From positions 1-64,000 of the forward strand of contig NZ_FOXA01000006.1 of NCBI RefSeq assembly GCF_900115595.1: 64,000 nucleotides of DNA, written 5' to 3'. The DNA is from Tranquillimonas alkanivorans (lineage in GTDB: Bacteria > Pseudomonadota > Alphaproteobacteria > Rhodobacterales > Rhodobacteraceae). The notes beneath the pieces were generated by a model. The model saw only the letters and a program-made list of their open reading frames with translations, was not told the DNA's origin and did no database searches. Made by a program: the position numbers and the translations under genes. Shown here one piece after another: positions 54,185 through 63,045 of this stretch (its first letter is position 1; the number at the start of each line of letters is the position of its first letter).

Positions 54185-55201
54185 ATGAAAAAGATCGACG
54201 TCTTCAACCACATCTGGCCCAAGCCGTTCCACGAGGCCCTGATCGCGCATGTGGGCGAAACGACCGACATCACCCGCCGTTCGGAAGCGGTGCCGATGAT
54301 GACCGACCTCGACCGCCGCTTCGAGGTGATGGACATGTTCGGTCCCGATTATCAGCAGATCCTCTCGCTCGCCTCGCCGCCGTTCGAAAAGTACGCCGAG
54401 CCTGACAAGGCATTGGAGTTGGCGCAGATCGCGTCCGACAGCATGGCCGAACTCTGCCAGCAGTACCCGGACCGCTTCCCCGGCTTCATCGGGACGGCGG
54501 TCCTGTCGAACCCCGACGCGATGGTGGAAGAGGCGCGCCGCAACATCGAGGACCTCGGCGCCTGCGGCATGCAGATCTTCACCAACGTCTCGGGCAAGCC
54601 GCTGGACCTGCCCGAGTTCGAGCCGTTCTTCGACTACATGGGCAGGTCGGGCAAGGCCGTCTGGATGCACCCGGCGCGCGGCGCGAACTTCCCCGACTAC
54701 CTGACCGAGGACCGGTCGGAATACGAGATCTGGTGGACGCTCGGCTGGCCCTACGAAACCTCCGCCGCGATGGCACGGATGGTGTTCTCGGGCCTCTTCG
54801 ACCGGCATCCGGGCCTTCGCGTCGTCACCCACCACGCCGGCGGCATGATCCCGTTCTTCGAAGGCCGCGTCGGGCCCGGCTGGGACCAGATGGGCGCGCG
54901 CACGACCGACCGCGATCTTGCCGCCGTACGCAAGGCGCTGAAGCGGCCGCACCTGGAGTATTTCAAGGACTTCTACGCCGACACGGCCTCGTTCGGGTCG
55001 CGCAAGGCCATCGAGCACGCCATCGAGTTCTTCGGCGAGGATCACGTCATGTTTGCCTCGGACGCGCCCTTCGACCCCGAGAAGGGTCCGATGTACATTC
55101 GCGAAACGATACGCATCCTCGACGAGCTCGATGTGTCCGAGGAAGTGCGCCGCAAGATCTATCAGGACAACGCCGCGAAGCTGCTGGGCCTCGATGTCTG
55201 A
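54185..55201 (+). CDS. amidohydrolase-2 family protein (ACMSD/gamma-resorcylate decarboxylase-like)
   Basis: A 338-residue protein of the ACMSD-like branch, many of whose members are metal-dependent non-oxidative decarboxylases of aromatic acids. MHPARGANFP, VTHHAGGMIPFF and the late metal aspartate in FASDAPFDPEKG are visible. The N-terminal HxH metal motif is replaced by Asn-His (DVFNHIWP), which sets it apart from ACMSD itself. It precedes an FAD hydroxylase gene, so decarboxylation followed by ring hydroxylation is a reasonable guess. Confidence 0.82.
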   Translation: MKKIDVFNHIWPKPFHEALIAHVGETTDITRRSEAVPMMTDLDRRFEVMDMFGPDYQQILSLASPPFEKYAEPDKALELAQIASDSMAELCQQYPDRFPGFIGTAVLSNPDAMVEEARRNIEDLGACGMQIFTNVSGKPLDLPEFEPFFDYMGRSGKAVWMHPARGANFPDYLTEDRSEYEIWWTLGWPYETSAAMARMVFSGLFDRHPGLRVVTHHAGGMIPFFEGRVGPGWDQMGARTTDRDLAAVRKALKRPHLEYFKDFYADTASFGSRKAIEHAIEFFGEDHVMFASDAPFDPEKGPMYIRETIRILDELDVSEEVRRKIYQDNAAKLLGLDV

Positions 55202-55232
55202 GCGGACCGACGGAACGAAAGGCGAGGTGAGC

Positions 55233-56807
55233 GTGTACGACGTTGTCATCGTGGGCGGCGGCCCGGTCGGCATGGGACTTGCCATCGAGCTGGGCCAGCG
55301 GAACGTCTCGGTCTGCGTGATCGAGCGGTATCCAGAACCGCAGCCGATCCCGAAGGGTCAGAACCTGACCCAGCGAACGACCGAGCATTTCTTCTTCTGG
55401 AACTGCGAAGCGGAGCTGCGCGCTGCGCGCCCCACCCCGCGCGATGCCGGCATCGGCGGCATGACCTGCTACGGCAAGCTGCTGACGGAGTACCACTATG
55501 ACTGGCTGAACCGTGCGCTCGTCCGGGACTATTACTACACCGCTAACGAACGCCTGCCGCAGTACGCGACCGAGGCGGTGCTTCGCAAACGCGCGGGTGA
55601 GATTGCCGCCATCGACATCCGCTATGGCTGGACCTGCACGGGGGCCGAGCAGGACGAAGACGGCGTGACCGTGCACGCCGCAACCCGCGACGAATCGGCG
55701 TCGGACACGGTGCGCGGACGCTACGCCGTGGGCTGCGACGGCAGCCGCTCGACCCTGCGCGAGGCGGCGGGCATTACGCAGACCTTGTCGGACCACGACC
55801 GCCTGATGGCGCTGCTCGTCTTCCGGTCGACCGAGCTTCACGATCTGCTCGAGCGCTATCCCGGCAAGGCGTTCTTCAACGTCCTCAATCCCGAGCTCGA
55901 GGGATACTGGCAATTCTTCGGCCGCGTGGACCAGGGCACCACGTGGTTCTTCCACGCCCCGGTTCCGCCCGGCACCACGAAGGACAACTTCGACTTCGCA
56001 GGCATGCTGCACGCCGTGGTCGGACAGGAGTTCGAGGTCGAGTTCGAGTATATCGGCTTTTGGGACCTGCGCTTCGCCATCGCCGAGCGGTACCGCAACG
56101 GGCGGGTCTTCGTGGCCGGCGACGCCGCGCATTCCCATCCGCCCTACGGCGGCTACGGCATCAACACGGGGTTCGAGGACGCGCGGAACCTGGGCTGGAA
56201 GCTCGCCGCGCGGCTGCAAGGCTGGGGAGGCGAGGCGCTGCTCGACAGCTACGACCTCGAACGGCGGCCGGTCTTCGCCTCTACCGCCGACGACTTCATC
56301 GCGCGCTTCATCGAGGAGGACCGCGCGTTCCTTGCGACGTACTCGCCCGAGAAGGACCGGGAGGAATTCGAGCGGCACTGGTTCAGGCGCAACGAAGGCG
56401 CGGACGAGGTGGCGGCGTTCGAGCCGAACTACGAATGCTCGCCCATTGTGAGCGGTCCTGCGGGTGGCGTGTGCAGCGCACGGGGCACGCACCTCCACAA
56501 GGCGCGGGCGGGACACCATCTGTCGCCCGCGACGCTCGAAAGCGGCACCAACGTCTACGAATGCCTCGGGCAAGGCTTCACGCTTCTCACCTTCGGAGGG
56601 TGCGATGCGGATGCCGAGGAGATCCGGGCCGAGGCCGAGCGGCAAAACCTCCCCCTTGACCTCATCTCCCAGAGCGCGACGGGCCCGTACGAGGCAAGGC
56701 ACGTCCTCGTGCGGCCGGACAACTTCGTCGCCTGGGCCGGAGACGAAGGGAAAGACGGTGCAAGGAGCTTGGTGCGAGCCGCGGCATTGGGAGACGGTGG
56801 TGGGTAG
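55233..56807 (+). CDS. FAD-dependent aromatic monooxygenase (MhpA-like), abnormal C-terminus
   Basis: A 524-residue group A flavin hydroxylase. It has the Rossmann GGGPVGMGLAIELG at the N-terminus, the YAVGCDGSRSTLRE fingerprint, and the second FAD motif VFVAGDAAHSHPPYGGYGIN. The GTG at 55233 has GAGGTGA at proper distance. The thioredoxin-like tail is recognisable up to LVRPDNFVAWAGDEG, then ends in GKDGARSLVRAAALGDGGG, unlike the family's DP-x-x-L ending. A junction or frameshift near 56745 is suspected, costing about 20 residues. This may not abolish activity. Confidence 0.85.
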   Translation: MYDVVIVGGGPVGMGLAIELGQRNVSVCVIERYPEPQPIPKGQNLTQRTTEHFFFWNCEAELRAARPTPRDAGIGGMTCYGKLLTEYHYDWLNRALVRDYYYTANERLPQYATEAVLRKRAGEIAAIDIRYGWTCTGAEQDEDGVTVHAATRDESASDTVRGRYAVGCDGSRSTLREAAGITQTLSDHDRLMALLVFRSTELHDLLERYPGKAFFNVLNPELEGYWQFFGRVDQGTTWFFHAPVPPGTTKDNFDFAGMLHAVVGQEFEVEFEYIGFWDLRFAIAERYRNGRVFVAGDAAHSHPPYGGYGINTGFEDARNLGWKLAARLQGWGGEALLDSYDLERRPVFASTADDFIARFIEEDRAFLATYSPEKDREEFERHWFRRNEGADEVAAFEPNYECSPIVSGPAGGVCSARGTHLHKARAGHHLSPATLESGTNVYECLGQGFTLLTFGGCDADAEEIRAEAERQNLPLDLISQSATGPYEARHVLVRPDNFVAWAGDEGKDGARSLVRAAALGDGGG

Positions 56808-56834
56808 TGTCTCGTCGCTGGTGTCGAAGGCCGC

Positions 56835-56882
56835 GCGCGGAGCCTCCGGCGTGGCGCAGCGCGGGGCCTCCGGCGTGGCGCT
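56835..56882. repeat. 24-bp tandem duplication
   Basis: Two adjacent 24-base units (56835-56858 and 56859-56882) differ at only two positions. They lie just after the abnormal end of the FAD hydroxylase gene, in a 269-base stretch without a recognised gene, which suggests local rearrangement. Confidence 0.75.
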
Positions 56883-57076
56883 GGAGGCCGGCGCCTGTCT
56901 TCGTGATGTTCGAGTTGCAGGATCTTGAACTGAGGAAACGACAGACGACGGAAGGGCGCTGATCGGGCTCGTTAAGAGCAAGGAGAGATCGCGTCGGCAT
57001 TTCCGCGCGAGCGGTTGCGCCGCGCAGGTCCGACGCGATCGGCATCGAGCCGAACTTGGCCACTCCCATAGGATTT

Positions 57077-57499
57077 TCAGCTCCCCGACGTAACGGCGTC
57101 CACGCCCGCTTGCGCCACCTCGCGGTCCTGTGCCGGCGTGCCGGAGGAGACGCCGATGCCGCCGACGACCTCGCCGTCCACCGTGATGGGAAGGCCGCCG
57201 CCGACCACCATCAGCCGGCCGCCGATGGCGCTGCCGATTCCGTAGGCGGGGGCGCCGGGCTGGCTGATCTCTCCGTACTCGTGCGTCGCCTTCTTCGCGG
57301 CCGAGGCGGTGTAGCTCTTGTCGATGGCGATGGTGATCGAGGTGACCTTGCCGCCGTCCATCCGCTCGAACGCGATCAGGTTGCCTCCCTCGTCGGTCAC
57401 GGCGATGCACATGGGCACGCCGATCTCGCGCGCCTTGGTCGCGGCGGCATCGATGACGAACCGCGCGTCGGCCGCGTCCAGTCGCTTGACGGTCAGCAT
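57077..57499 (-). CDS. GlcG/HbpS-family heme-binding-like protein
   Basis: A 140-residue protein of the HbpS/GlcG fold. It has VPMCIAVTDEGGNLIAFERM and the glycine-rich GIGSAIGGRLMVVGGGLPI, followed by GGIGVSSGTPAQDREVAQAG. GAGGAGAG precedes ATG 57499. The family is frequent in catabolic operons for aromatic and glycolate-type substrates, with a poorly defined role (heme or cofactor binding). It is convergent with the FAD hydroxylase gene. Confidence 0.88.
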   Translation of the reverse strand: MLTVKRLDAADARFVIDAAATKAREIGVPMCIAVTDEGGNLIAFERMDGGKVTSITIAIDKSYTASAAKKATHEYGEISQPGAPAYGIGSAIGGRLMVVGGGLPITVDGEVVGGIGVSSGTPAQDREVAQAGVDAVTSGS

Positions 57500-57881
57500 T
57501 GTCTGCTCTCCTCGTTCACGCCCCTGATCCGGTACGGCGGCATGAAAGCGCGCGCGGCCCTGCCCCGTCAACGCGCAATCAGCGCCCCCTCGTCCGGCAG
57601 ACGCTCCATGCTGCTGGCCCCGTAGAAGCCGTGACAACGCGCTGCTCCATGCGCGCGTCGGTCATCGATCCGTGCGGCCGAAGAGGATAGCTCCTCGAGC
57701 TGCCGCAAGCGGCCTCCTACACCAAACGGCGGGAATTATCCGGTCATGGCAGGATGGCCGCCGACACTGTAACCGCGCCGACAGTCACCGAGGTCGCCCC
57801 CACGACGCCCGGGGCCACGCTCATCAGGCTGACCCTGCGCATGCCAAAAGGGCCACCAGCAAGCACCACGTTCCGGTGCGC
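57500..57881. other. intergenic region without recognised gene
   Basis: About 380 bases between the HbpS-like gene and the end of the LysR gene. A 32-codon minus-strand frame with a hydrophobic end exists near 57745-57845 but resembles nothing known and lacks a clear ribosome site. No RNA gene was seen. Confidence 0.4.
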
Positions 57882-58754
57882 TCAGCCGATGGCATCGGCC
57901 GGGAGCAGCGTGCCGAGAAACGGATGGGCGAAAGAGCGTTGCGCCGTCACGGCGTAGAAACTTTCGACGATGTCGAGCGAGAACGGCGCGCGCGACAACA
58001 GGCCCTGAGCCAGCTCATCGGCCAGAACGACGCCCGGCGTGATGGCCAGGCCCACGTCGTCCCTTGCCAGAAGGCGGACCATGGCCATGTCGTCCACGAT
58101 CGCGGCGATCCGGGGGGTGATGCCGAGCCGGGCGACAAGGCTGTCGAACCCGGTCCGGATCGAGCTTTCGGTGGGCAGGATGACGGGCTCGCAGCTCAGG
58201 AGATCCGAGAGCGTGTCGTGCCGCAGACGGCGTGTCGTGCCGTGGATCGCCACGGCCTGCTCTGCGATGCGGTGCGCAACGAGGTTCGGGTACTGGTCGC
58301 GCGGCGGAGGCTCCGTCAGCAGAACGACATCGAGCGCGAGGTTCCCAAGCGACCTGAGGAGCGTCTGGCTGCTGCCTGACGACAGGATCAGTTCGGTGCT
58401 CTTTTCGGCCAGCACAGGCTGCAGGAACCGGAGCTGGAAATTGCGGGACAGGGTCGACAGGGCACCCACGCGAAGCGGCGCGGCCCTCCCCCCGCCCTCG
58501 CCCAAGGCAGCCACCAGATCGTCGCCGACCTCGAAGATCCGCTCCGCGTGATCGAGCGCAATACGCCCCGCCTCGGTAAGTACCAGCTTCCGCCCGCGGC
58601 GCTCGAAGAGAGCATGGCCCAAGCGTTCCTCGAGCTGCCGGATCTGGGTGGACAGCGCGGATTGCGACAGGTTCAGCCGCCCGGCGGCGCGGGTCAGGTT
58701 CCCCTCGAGCGCAACCTCGCGGAAGTAGCGAAGGTGATGATAGTTGAGCCTCAC
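57882..58754 (-). CDS. LysR-family regulator (NhaR-like) divergent from dab
   Basis: A 290-residue LysR protein. The helix-turn-helix is in NLTRAAGRLNLSQSALSTQI, followed by LEERLGHALFERRGRKLVLT. The start MRLNYHHLRYFREVA is typical of the NhaR-like branch. The effector domain spans the rest. It is divergent from dabB with a 97-base AT-rich gap, so it probably activates the inorganic-carbon genes in response to CO2/bicarbonate or ion status. The signal is inferred. Confidence 0.9.
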   Translation of the reverse strand: MRLNYHHLRYFREVALEGNLTRAAGRLNLSQSALSTQIRQLEERLGHALFERRGRKLVLTEAGRIALDHAERIFEVGDDLVAALGEGGGRAAPLRVGALSTLSRNFQLRFLQPVLAEKSTELILSSGSSQTLLRSLGNLALDVVLLTEPPPRDQYPNLVAHRIAEQAVAIHGTTRRLRHDTLSDLLSCEPVILPTESSIRTGFDSLVARLGITPRIAAIVDDMAMVRLLARDDVGLAITPGVVLADELAQGLLSRAPFSLDIVESFYAVTAQRSFAHPFLGTLLPADAIG

Positions 58755-58851
58755 CGTTCCATTTTACAGAACGAAAACTCGAGAACAATGTATTTTTTGT
58801 TTCCCGAGAGGACCTCTAAGTCCGCTCGCAGTTCCATTGACAGAGGTTCCC

Positions 58852-60411
58852 ATGAGCAATCTCCTCCTGCTCGGTCCCCTCGCCTTGGCGATGGCCGCCC
58901 TGGCGACGACGCTCTTCCCGCCCCGCCGGGCGGACGGGCGCCTGCACCTGCCCGAGATCGCCGCGCTTGCCGCCCTGGCCTCGGGCGTGCTGGCGGCAGC
59001 CGAACTGACGATGTCCGGTCCGTCGACGGGCGCGCTGTTCGGCGCCACGGGCATCGGATTTTCGGCGCGCCTCGACATCGTGAGCGTCGCGATGACCCTG
59101 ACCGTGGCCTTCGTGGGCTGGGTGGTTCTTCGCTTTTCGCGCGTGGCGCTGGACGGCGAGGCCCGGCAGCCGGCCTTCATGGCCTGGATATCGGCGACGG
59201 TCGCCTGCGTGCTGCTGCTGGTCAGCGCCGGAAACCTCGTCCAGCTCGCAGTGGGCTGGGTCGCGACCGGCGCGGCGTTGCACAATCTGCTGCTGTTCTA
59301 CCCGGACCGGCCGCGGGCCCGCCGCGTGGCGCTGAAGAAGGCCATGAGCGGCGGCATCGCGAGCGCGGCGCTGCTCGCCGCCGTGGGACTGCTGGCGGTC
59401 GGCTTCGGCACGACCGACATCGCCGCGATCAACGCGGCAGCGCTGGCCGGTCAGCGCCCCGACCTGCTCTGGCTTGCGGCCCTGCTGCTGGCGATCGCGG
59501 CAGTCTTCAAGTCGGCGCTGGTGCCCACGCACGGCTGGCTGACCGAGGTCATGGAAGCGCCCACACCAGTTTCCGCGCTTCTGCACGCGGGCGTGGTAAA
59601 CGCCGGCGGGTTTCTGCTGATCCGCTTCGCCGACGTGCTGCTTGCGACGCCGGGCGTGCTGGCGGTGCTGGCCCTCGTCGGCGGCTTCAGCGCACTGGTC
59701 GCCGCTGCCGTGGCGCTCACGCAGCCGGCGGTGAAGACCGCGCTCGCATGGTCGACCTGCGCGCAGATGGGCTTCATGGTGCTGCAGTGCGGCCTGGCGC
59801 TTTTCCCGCTGGCGCTCCTGCATATCGTCGCGCACTCGCTCTACAAGGCGCACGCCTTCCTGGCCTCCGGCGGTGCCGTGCGCGAGGTCACATCGATCCG
59901 GCGCCCCGGTCCCGTCGCCGTGCCCGGTCTGAGTGCCGTGGCCCGCGCCTTCGGCCTCGCCCTCGTGCTCTACCTCCTGGTCGGACTGGCCTTCGGGATC
60001 GCCTCCAAGCCCCCGCAGACCGTCGCCCTCGGCGCGATCCTGATCTTCGGCGTCGTCTACCTGATCGCGCAGGGTCTCGCAGATCGTGCGCCCCGCGCGC
60101 TCGCTTGGCGGACAGTGGCGCTGTCTGTCGCCGCGGCAGTCGCGTACTTCGCCCTCCAGCAGGTCGCGACCTGGACCTCGGCCGGCACCCTGCCGCAACC
60201 GCCCGCGCCGGACGGCCTGATGTGGGCTACCATCGTTCTGGCTGTTGTCAGCTTCGGCGTCGCGGCGGTCGCTCAGACCACGTTCCCCCTCTGGGCCGGG
60301 CATCCGGCGGCGGCGGGACTGCGGGTGCACCTGATGAACGGCCTCTACCTGAACGCGGTGACGGATCGTCTCTCCGGCCGCTGGACCTCCCGGAAAGGAG
60401 CGACGCAATGA
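58852..60411 (+). CDS. dabB: DAB inorganic-carbon complex membrane subunit DabB
   Basis: A 519-residue NuoL/MrpA-family protein of about 13 helices. It has FKSALVPTHGWLTEVMEAPTP, HAGVVNAGGFLLIRF, and a second channel-like segment AWSTCAQMGFMVLQCGLALF, with HIVAHSLYKAHAFL. The TM5 glutamate of antiporter subunits is missing (LAVGWVATGAALH). It is cotranscribed with dabA through an ATGA overlap. DabB supplies the cation gradient coupling that lets DabA hydrate CO2 in one direction. Confidence 0.93.
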   Translation: MSNLLLLGPLALAMAALATTLFPPRRADGRLHLPEIAALAALASGVLAAAELTMSGPSTGALFGATGIGFSARLDIVSVAMTLTVAFVGWVVLRFSRVALDGEARQPAFMAWISATVACVLLLVSAGNLVQLAVGWVATGAALHNLLLFYPDRPRARRVALKKAMSGGIASAALLAAVGLLAVGFGTTDIAAINAAALAGQRPDLLWLAALLLAIAAVFKSALVPTHGWLTEVMEAPTPVSALLHAGVVNAGGFLLIRFADVLLATPGVLAVLALVGGFSALVAAAVALTQPAVKTALAWSTCAQMGFMVLQCGLALFPLALLHIVAHSLYKAHAFLASGGAVREVTSIRRPGPVAVPGLSAVARAFGLALVLYLLVGLAFGIASKPPQTVALGAILIFGVVYLIAQGLADRAPRALAWRTVALSVAAAVAYFALQQVATWTSAGTLPQPPAPDGLMWATIVLAVVSFGVAAVAQTTFPLWAGHPAAAGLRVHLMNGLYLNAVTDRLSGRWTSRKGATQ

Positions 60412-62759
60412 ACGCCCACGTGACCTGGCCCGGCACGACGCTCGAACTGTTCGCCGCCGCCGAAACCGCCATCCGGCAGGTGCCGCCGGCCTTCCCGCTC
60501 GACGCGACGGTCGCCGTCAATCCCTGGCTGGGGCAAGCTGGTGATCACCGCACCCTCGCCGCCGCACGGCTCGCCCGCGTCGGCGGCGGGCGGATATTCC
60601 TGCCGCGCGAAAGTGTCGCCGCCATGATCGAAGCGGGCGAGGTGACAGCGCATGACCTCGCCGCTGCCGCCGCACATCACGGGCTGGAGCCCGAGCAACT
60701 TGCGCGTGCGGCGCACGAAGCCACGCCAGAGGGGACTCCGCTCGCCACCGTTGCGGATCTGGCTACTGCGGAGCGCGGCGTCGACTGGTCGGAGTTCATC
60801 GAGGAGCGCGTCGGCCTTTGGGCCGCGGCGCATTTCGACCGGGGGCAGGCGTTTTGGCCGGCGCCGAGCGTCAGGGCCTGGCGCTCGTGGCGCGAGTTCG
60901 CCTGTCGCGACCTGACGCCTGGGCTGGCCGGCCTTCGGGGGATCGCGGCCCGTGCCGCCGCTGCCCCGACCGACGCGCGCGCGGCCTTCGCCGTCGCCTG
61001 CGCCGAGCTCGGCCTGACGGCGGACGAGGCTCCGATGTATTTCCACCGCTTGCTGGTGACGCTTTCGGGCTGGGCGCAATACGCGCGTCACCTCGACTGG
61101 ACCACCGAGCGAGACGCAGGCCGGGACGACACGCCGTTCGAGTTGCTGACAATCCGCCTGAACTGGGAAGCCGCCCTGCTCGAGGCCGGCGGCCCAGCCA
61201 GGGCCGCTGCATGGGAGGCTGCCCGAACCGCATGCGCTGCGCCGGTAGCTCCGGACGCCGACACGCACCTCGACGCGGCCCTGCAGGAGGCCGTCGACCG
61301 CAGCGCGGAACGCCGGCTGGCCGAGACCCTGACCGGCGGGACGCCTCGGAGCGAACAAGAGCGGCCGGCGCTTCAGGCGGCGTTCTGCATCGACGTGCGG
61401 TCCGAGGTCCTGCGCCGGGCGCTGGAAGCGAGCGATCCCGGCCTGCGGACCATCGGCTTTGCCGGCTTCTTTGGCCTGGCCGTTCGGCACCGCGGTCATG
61501 CCTCGGACCTGGACGAAGCGCGCGCGCCGATCCTGCTGCCTCCCGCGCTCGAGGCCCGGACCGAGGACGAGGATACCGCCGACCGGGTGCGCCTCCGGAC
61601 AGTGCGCGCCTGGGGCCGGTTCAAGCGTGCCGCCGTGTCGGCCTTCGCCTTCGTCGAGGCCGCGGGACCGCTCTACGTCGGCAAGCTGTTGCGCGACGGG
61701 CTTGGGTTGGGCGCAGCCTCGGCCGCTGAGCCAGTGCCGCACCTCGACCTTCCGCTCGAGAGCCGGATCGAGGCGGCGGCGGGCATCCTGCGCACCATGT
61801 CTCTGACCCGGGGCTTCGCCCGGCTCGTGCTGATCTGCGGGCACGGCGCCGGTGTCACGAACGCCCCGCACGCCAGCGCGCTGCAATGCGGCGCCTGCGG
61901 CGGCCATGCCGGCGACGTCAACGCCCGCCTTCTGGCGGGGCTGCTGAATGATCCACAGGTGCGAGAGGGCGTCGCGGCGAAAGGCATCGCCATCCCCGCC
62001 GACACGCGCTTTGTCGCCGGGCTGCATGACACCGTCTCTGACGAGGTGTCGCTCTTCGAAGACGGCCTGCCCGGCAGCCACGCCCAGGACATCGAGAGAT
62101 TGCGGGCGACCCTGACCCGCGCTGCATCGCTCGCGCGGACCGAGCGCGCGGCGACGCTCCCGCGAGGCACCGCCGGCAGCCTCGCCGCGCGCGGCAAGGA
62201 CTGGTCCGAGCTGCGGCCCGAATGGGGGCTGGCAGGGTGCAGGGGCTTCATCGCCGCACCGCGGCCGCGCAGCGCCGGGCTTCGCCTCGACGGCAGCGTT
62301 TTCCTGCACGATTACGACTGGCGGCAGGACGACGGCGCCGCGACGCTCGAGACGATCCTGACTGCTCCGGTCGTGGTCGCGAGCTGGATCGCCCTGCAAT
62401 ACCACGGCTCGGCCGTCGCGCCCGGAACCTTCGGGGCCGGCAACAAGCTGTTGCACAACGTCGTCGGCGGCATCGGCGTCCTTGAAGGCAACGGCGGCGC
62501 CCTACGCGCCGGACTTCCTTGGCAGTCGGTGCATGACGGGGAGGCTCCGCGACATGTCCCCAGCCGGCTCGTCGTGGCCGTCGAGGCACCCGAGCAGATG
62601 ATCTCCCAGGTCCTCGCACGCCGGCCGGACGTCCGTGCACTGTTCGACAACGGGTGGCTGACGCTGACGGCGATCGATGACGAGGGCCGCCTCGGACGAC
62701 GCTACCTGCGCGGGACCTGGACCGAGCGCCATGCCCCTGCCCTCGCCTCCGCGGCATGA
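60408..62759 (+). CDS. dabA: DAB inorganic-carbon complex catalytic subunit DabA (DUF2309)
   Basis: A 783-residue UPF0753/DUF2309 protein. The zinc-site residues known from Halothiobacillus DabA are present: Cys327 and Asp329 in FCIDVRSE, His479 in ICGHGAG and Cys494 in LQCGACGGHAGD. The 15-residue His-Cys spacing is conserved. It is a beta-carbonic-anhydrase-like vectorial enzyme which, with DabB, accumulates bicarbonate in the cytoplasm. No RuBisCO or carboxysome genes are in the window, so it may serve anaplerotic or other carboxylations. Confidence 0.94.
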   Translation: MNAHVTWPGTTLELFAAAETAIRQVPPAFPLDATVAVNPWLGQAGDHRTLAAARLARVGGGRIFLPRESVAAMIEAGEVTAHDLAAAAAHHGLEPEQLARAAHEATPEGTPLATVADLATAERGVDWSEFIEERVGLWAAAHFDRGQAFWPAPSVRAWRSWREFACRDLTPGLAGLRGIAARAAAAPTDARAAFAVACAELGLTADEAPMYFHRLLVTLSGWAQYARHLDWTTERDAGRDDTPFELLTIRLNWEAALLEAGGPARAAAWEAARTACAAPVAPDADTHLDAALQEAVDRSAERRLAETLTGGTPRSEQERPALQAAFCIDVRSEVLRRALEASDPGLRTIGFAGFFGLAVRHRGHASDLDEARAPILLPPALEARTEDEDTADRVRLRTVRAWGRFKRAAVSAFAFVEAAGPLYVGKLLRDGLGLGAASAAEPVPHLDLPLESRIEAAAGILRTMSLTRGFARLVLICGHGAGVTNAPHASALQCGACGGHAGDVNARLLAGLLNDPQVREGVAAKGIAIPADTRFVAGLHDTVSDEVSLFEDGLPGSHAQDIERLRATLTRAASLARTERAATLPRGTAGSLAARGKDWSELRPEWGLAGCRGFIAAPRPRSAGLRLDGSVFLHDYDWRQDDGAATLETILTAPVVVASWIALQYHGSAVAPGTFGAGNKLLHNVVGGIGVLEGNGGALRAGLPWQSVHDGEAPRHVPSRLVVAVEAPEQMISQVLARRPDVRALFDNGWLTLTAIDDEGRLGRRYLRGTWTERHAPALASAA

Positions 62760-62800
62760 GGTCGACTTGAGCGCCGCATAATCGGACGGCGATCCGCATG

Positions 62801-62826
62801 ACGAGGAGCGAAAGCCCGCTCCTCGT
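62801..62826 (+). terminator. hairpin after dabA
   Basis: ACGAGGAGCG (62801-62810) and CGCTCCTCGT (62817-62826) form a perfect 10-bp stem with a 6-base loop, 41 bases after the dabA stop. There is no U run, so it may terminate or simply protect the dab mRNA 3' end. Confidence 0.55.
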
Positions 62827-63045
62827 TACGCAGAGGTCGGTCAAGCTCCGGTCTCCTCGCGCTCCTGCTGGCCCTGCCCTTCCGTCCGTTGCGATGCACG
62901 GCCAATTGCAGGACCGCCACGTCCGGGGCATGCGGACGCGCTTCGTCATCGAAACGATCCTGCTTCTTTGCCGAAAATGGCATGGGCGCCAGGTCAAGGA
63001 CCGCTAAGTCGGTCCGCAACCGGAACAGCGGCGCCGCTCGGAACT

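Noticed and set aside
56835-56882. CRISPR-like or structured repeat array
   Set aside because: Only two directly adjacent units without spacers; a simple tandem duplication.
55047-57410. 787-codon minus-strand frame across the FAD hydroxylase
   Set aside because: Antisense to a well-supported hydroxylase and part of the HbpS-like gene, with no recognisable domains.
57745-57845. 32-codon minus-strand frame with hydrophobic C-terminus
   Set aside because: No clear ribosome binding site or homology; could be a remnant or chance.
58548-60410. Long plus-strand frame reading through dabB in another frame into dabA
   Set aside because: Upstream of 60408 its translation is Arg/Gly-rich noise; dabA starts at the ATG that overlaps the dabB stop.
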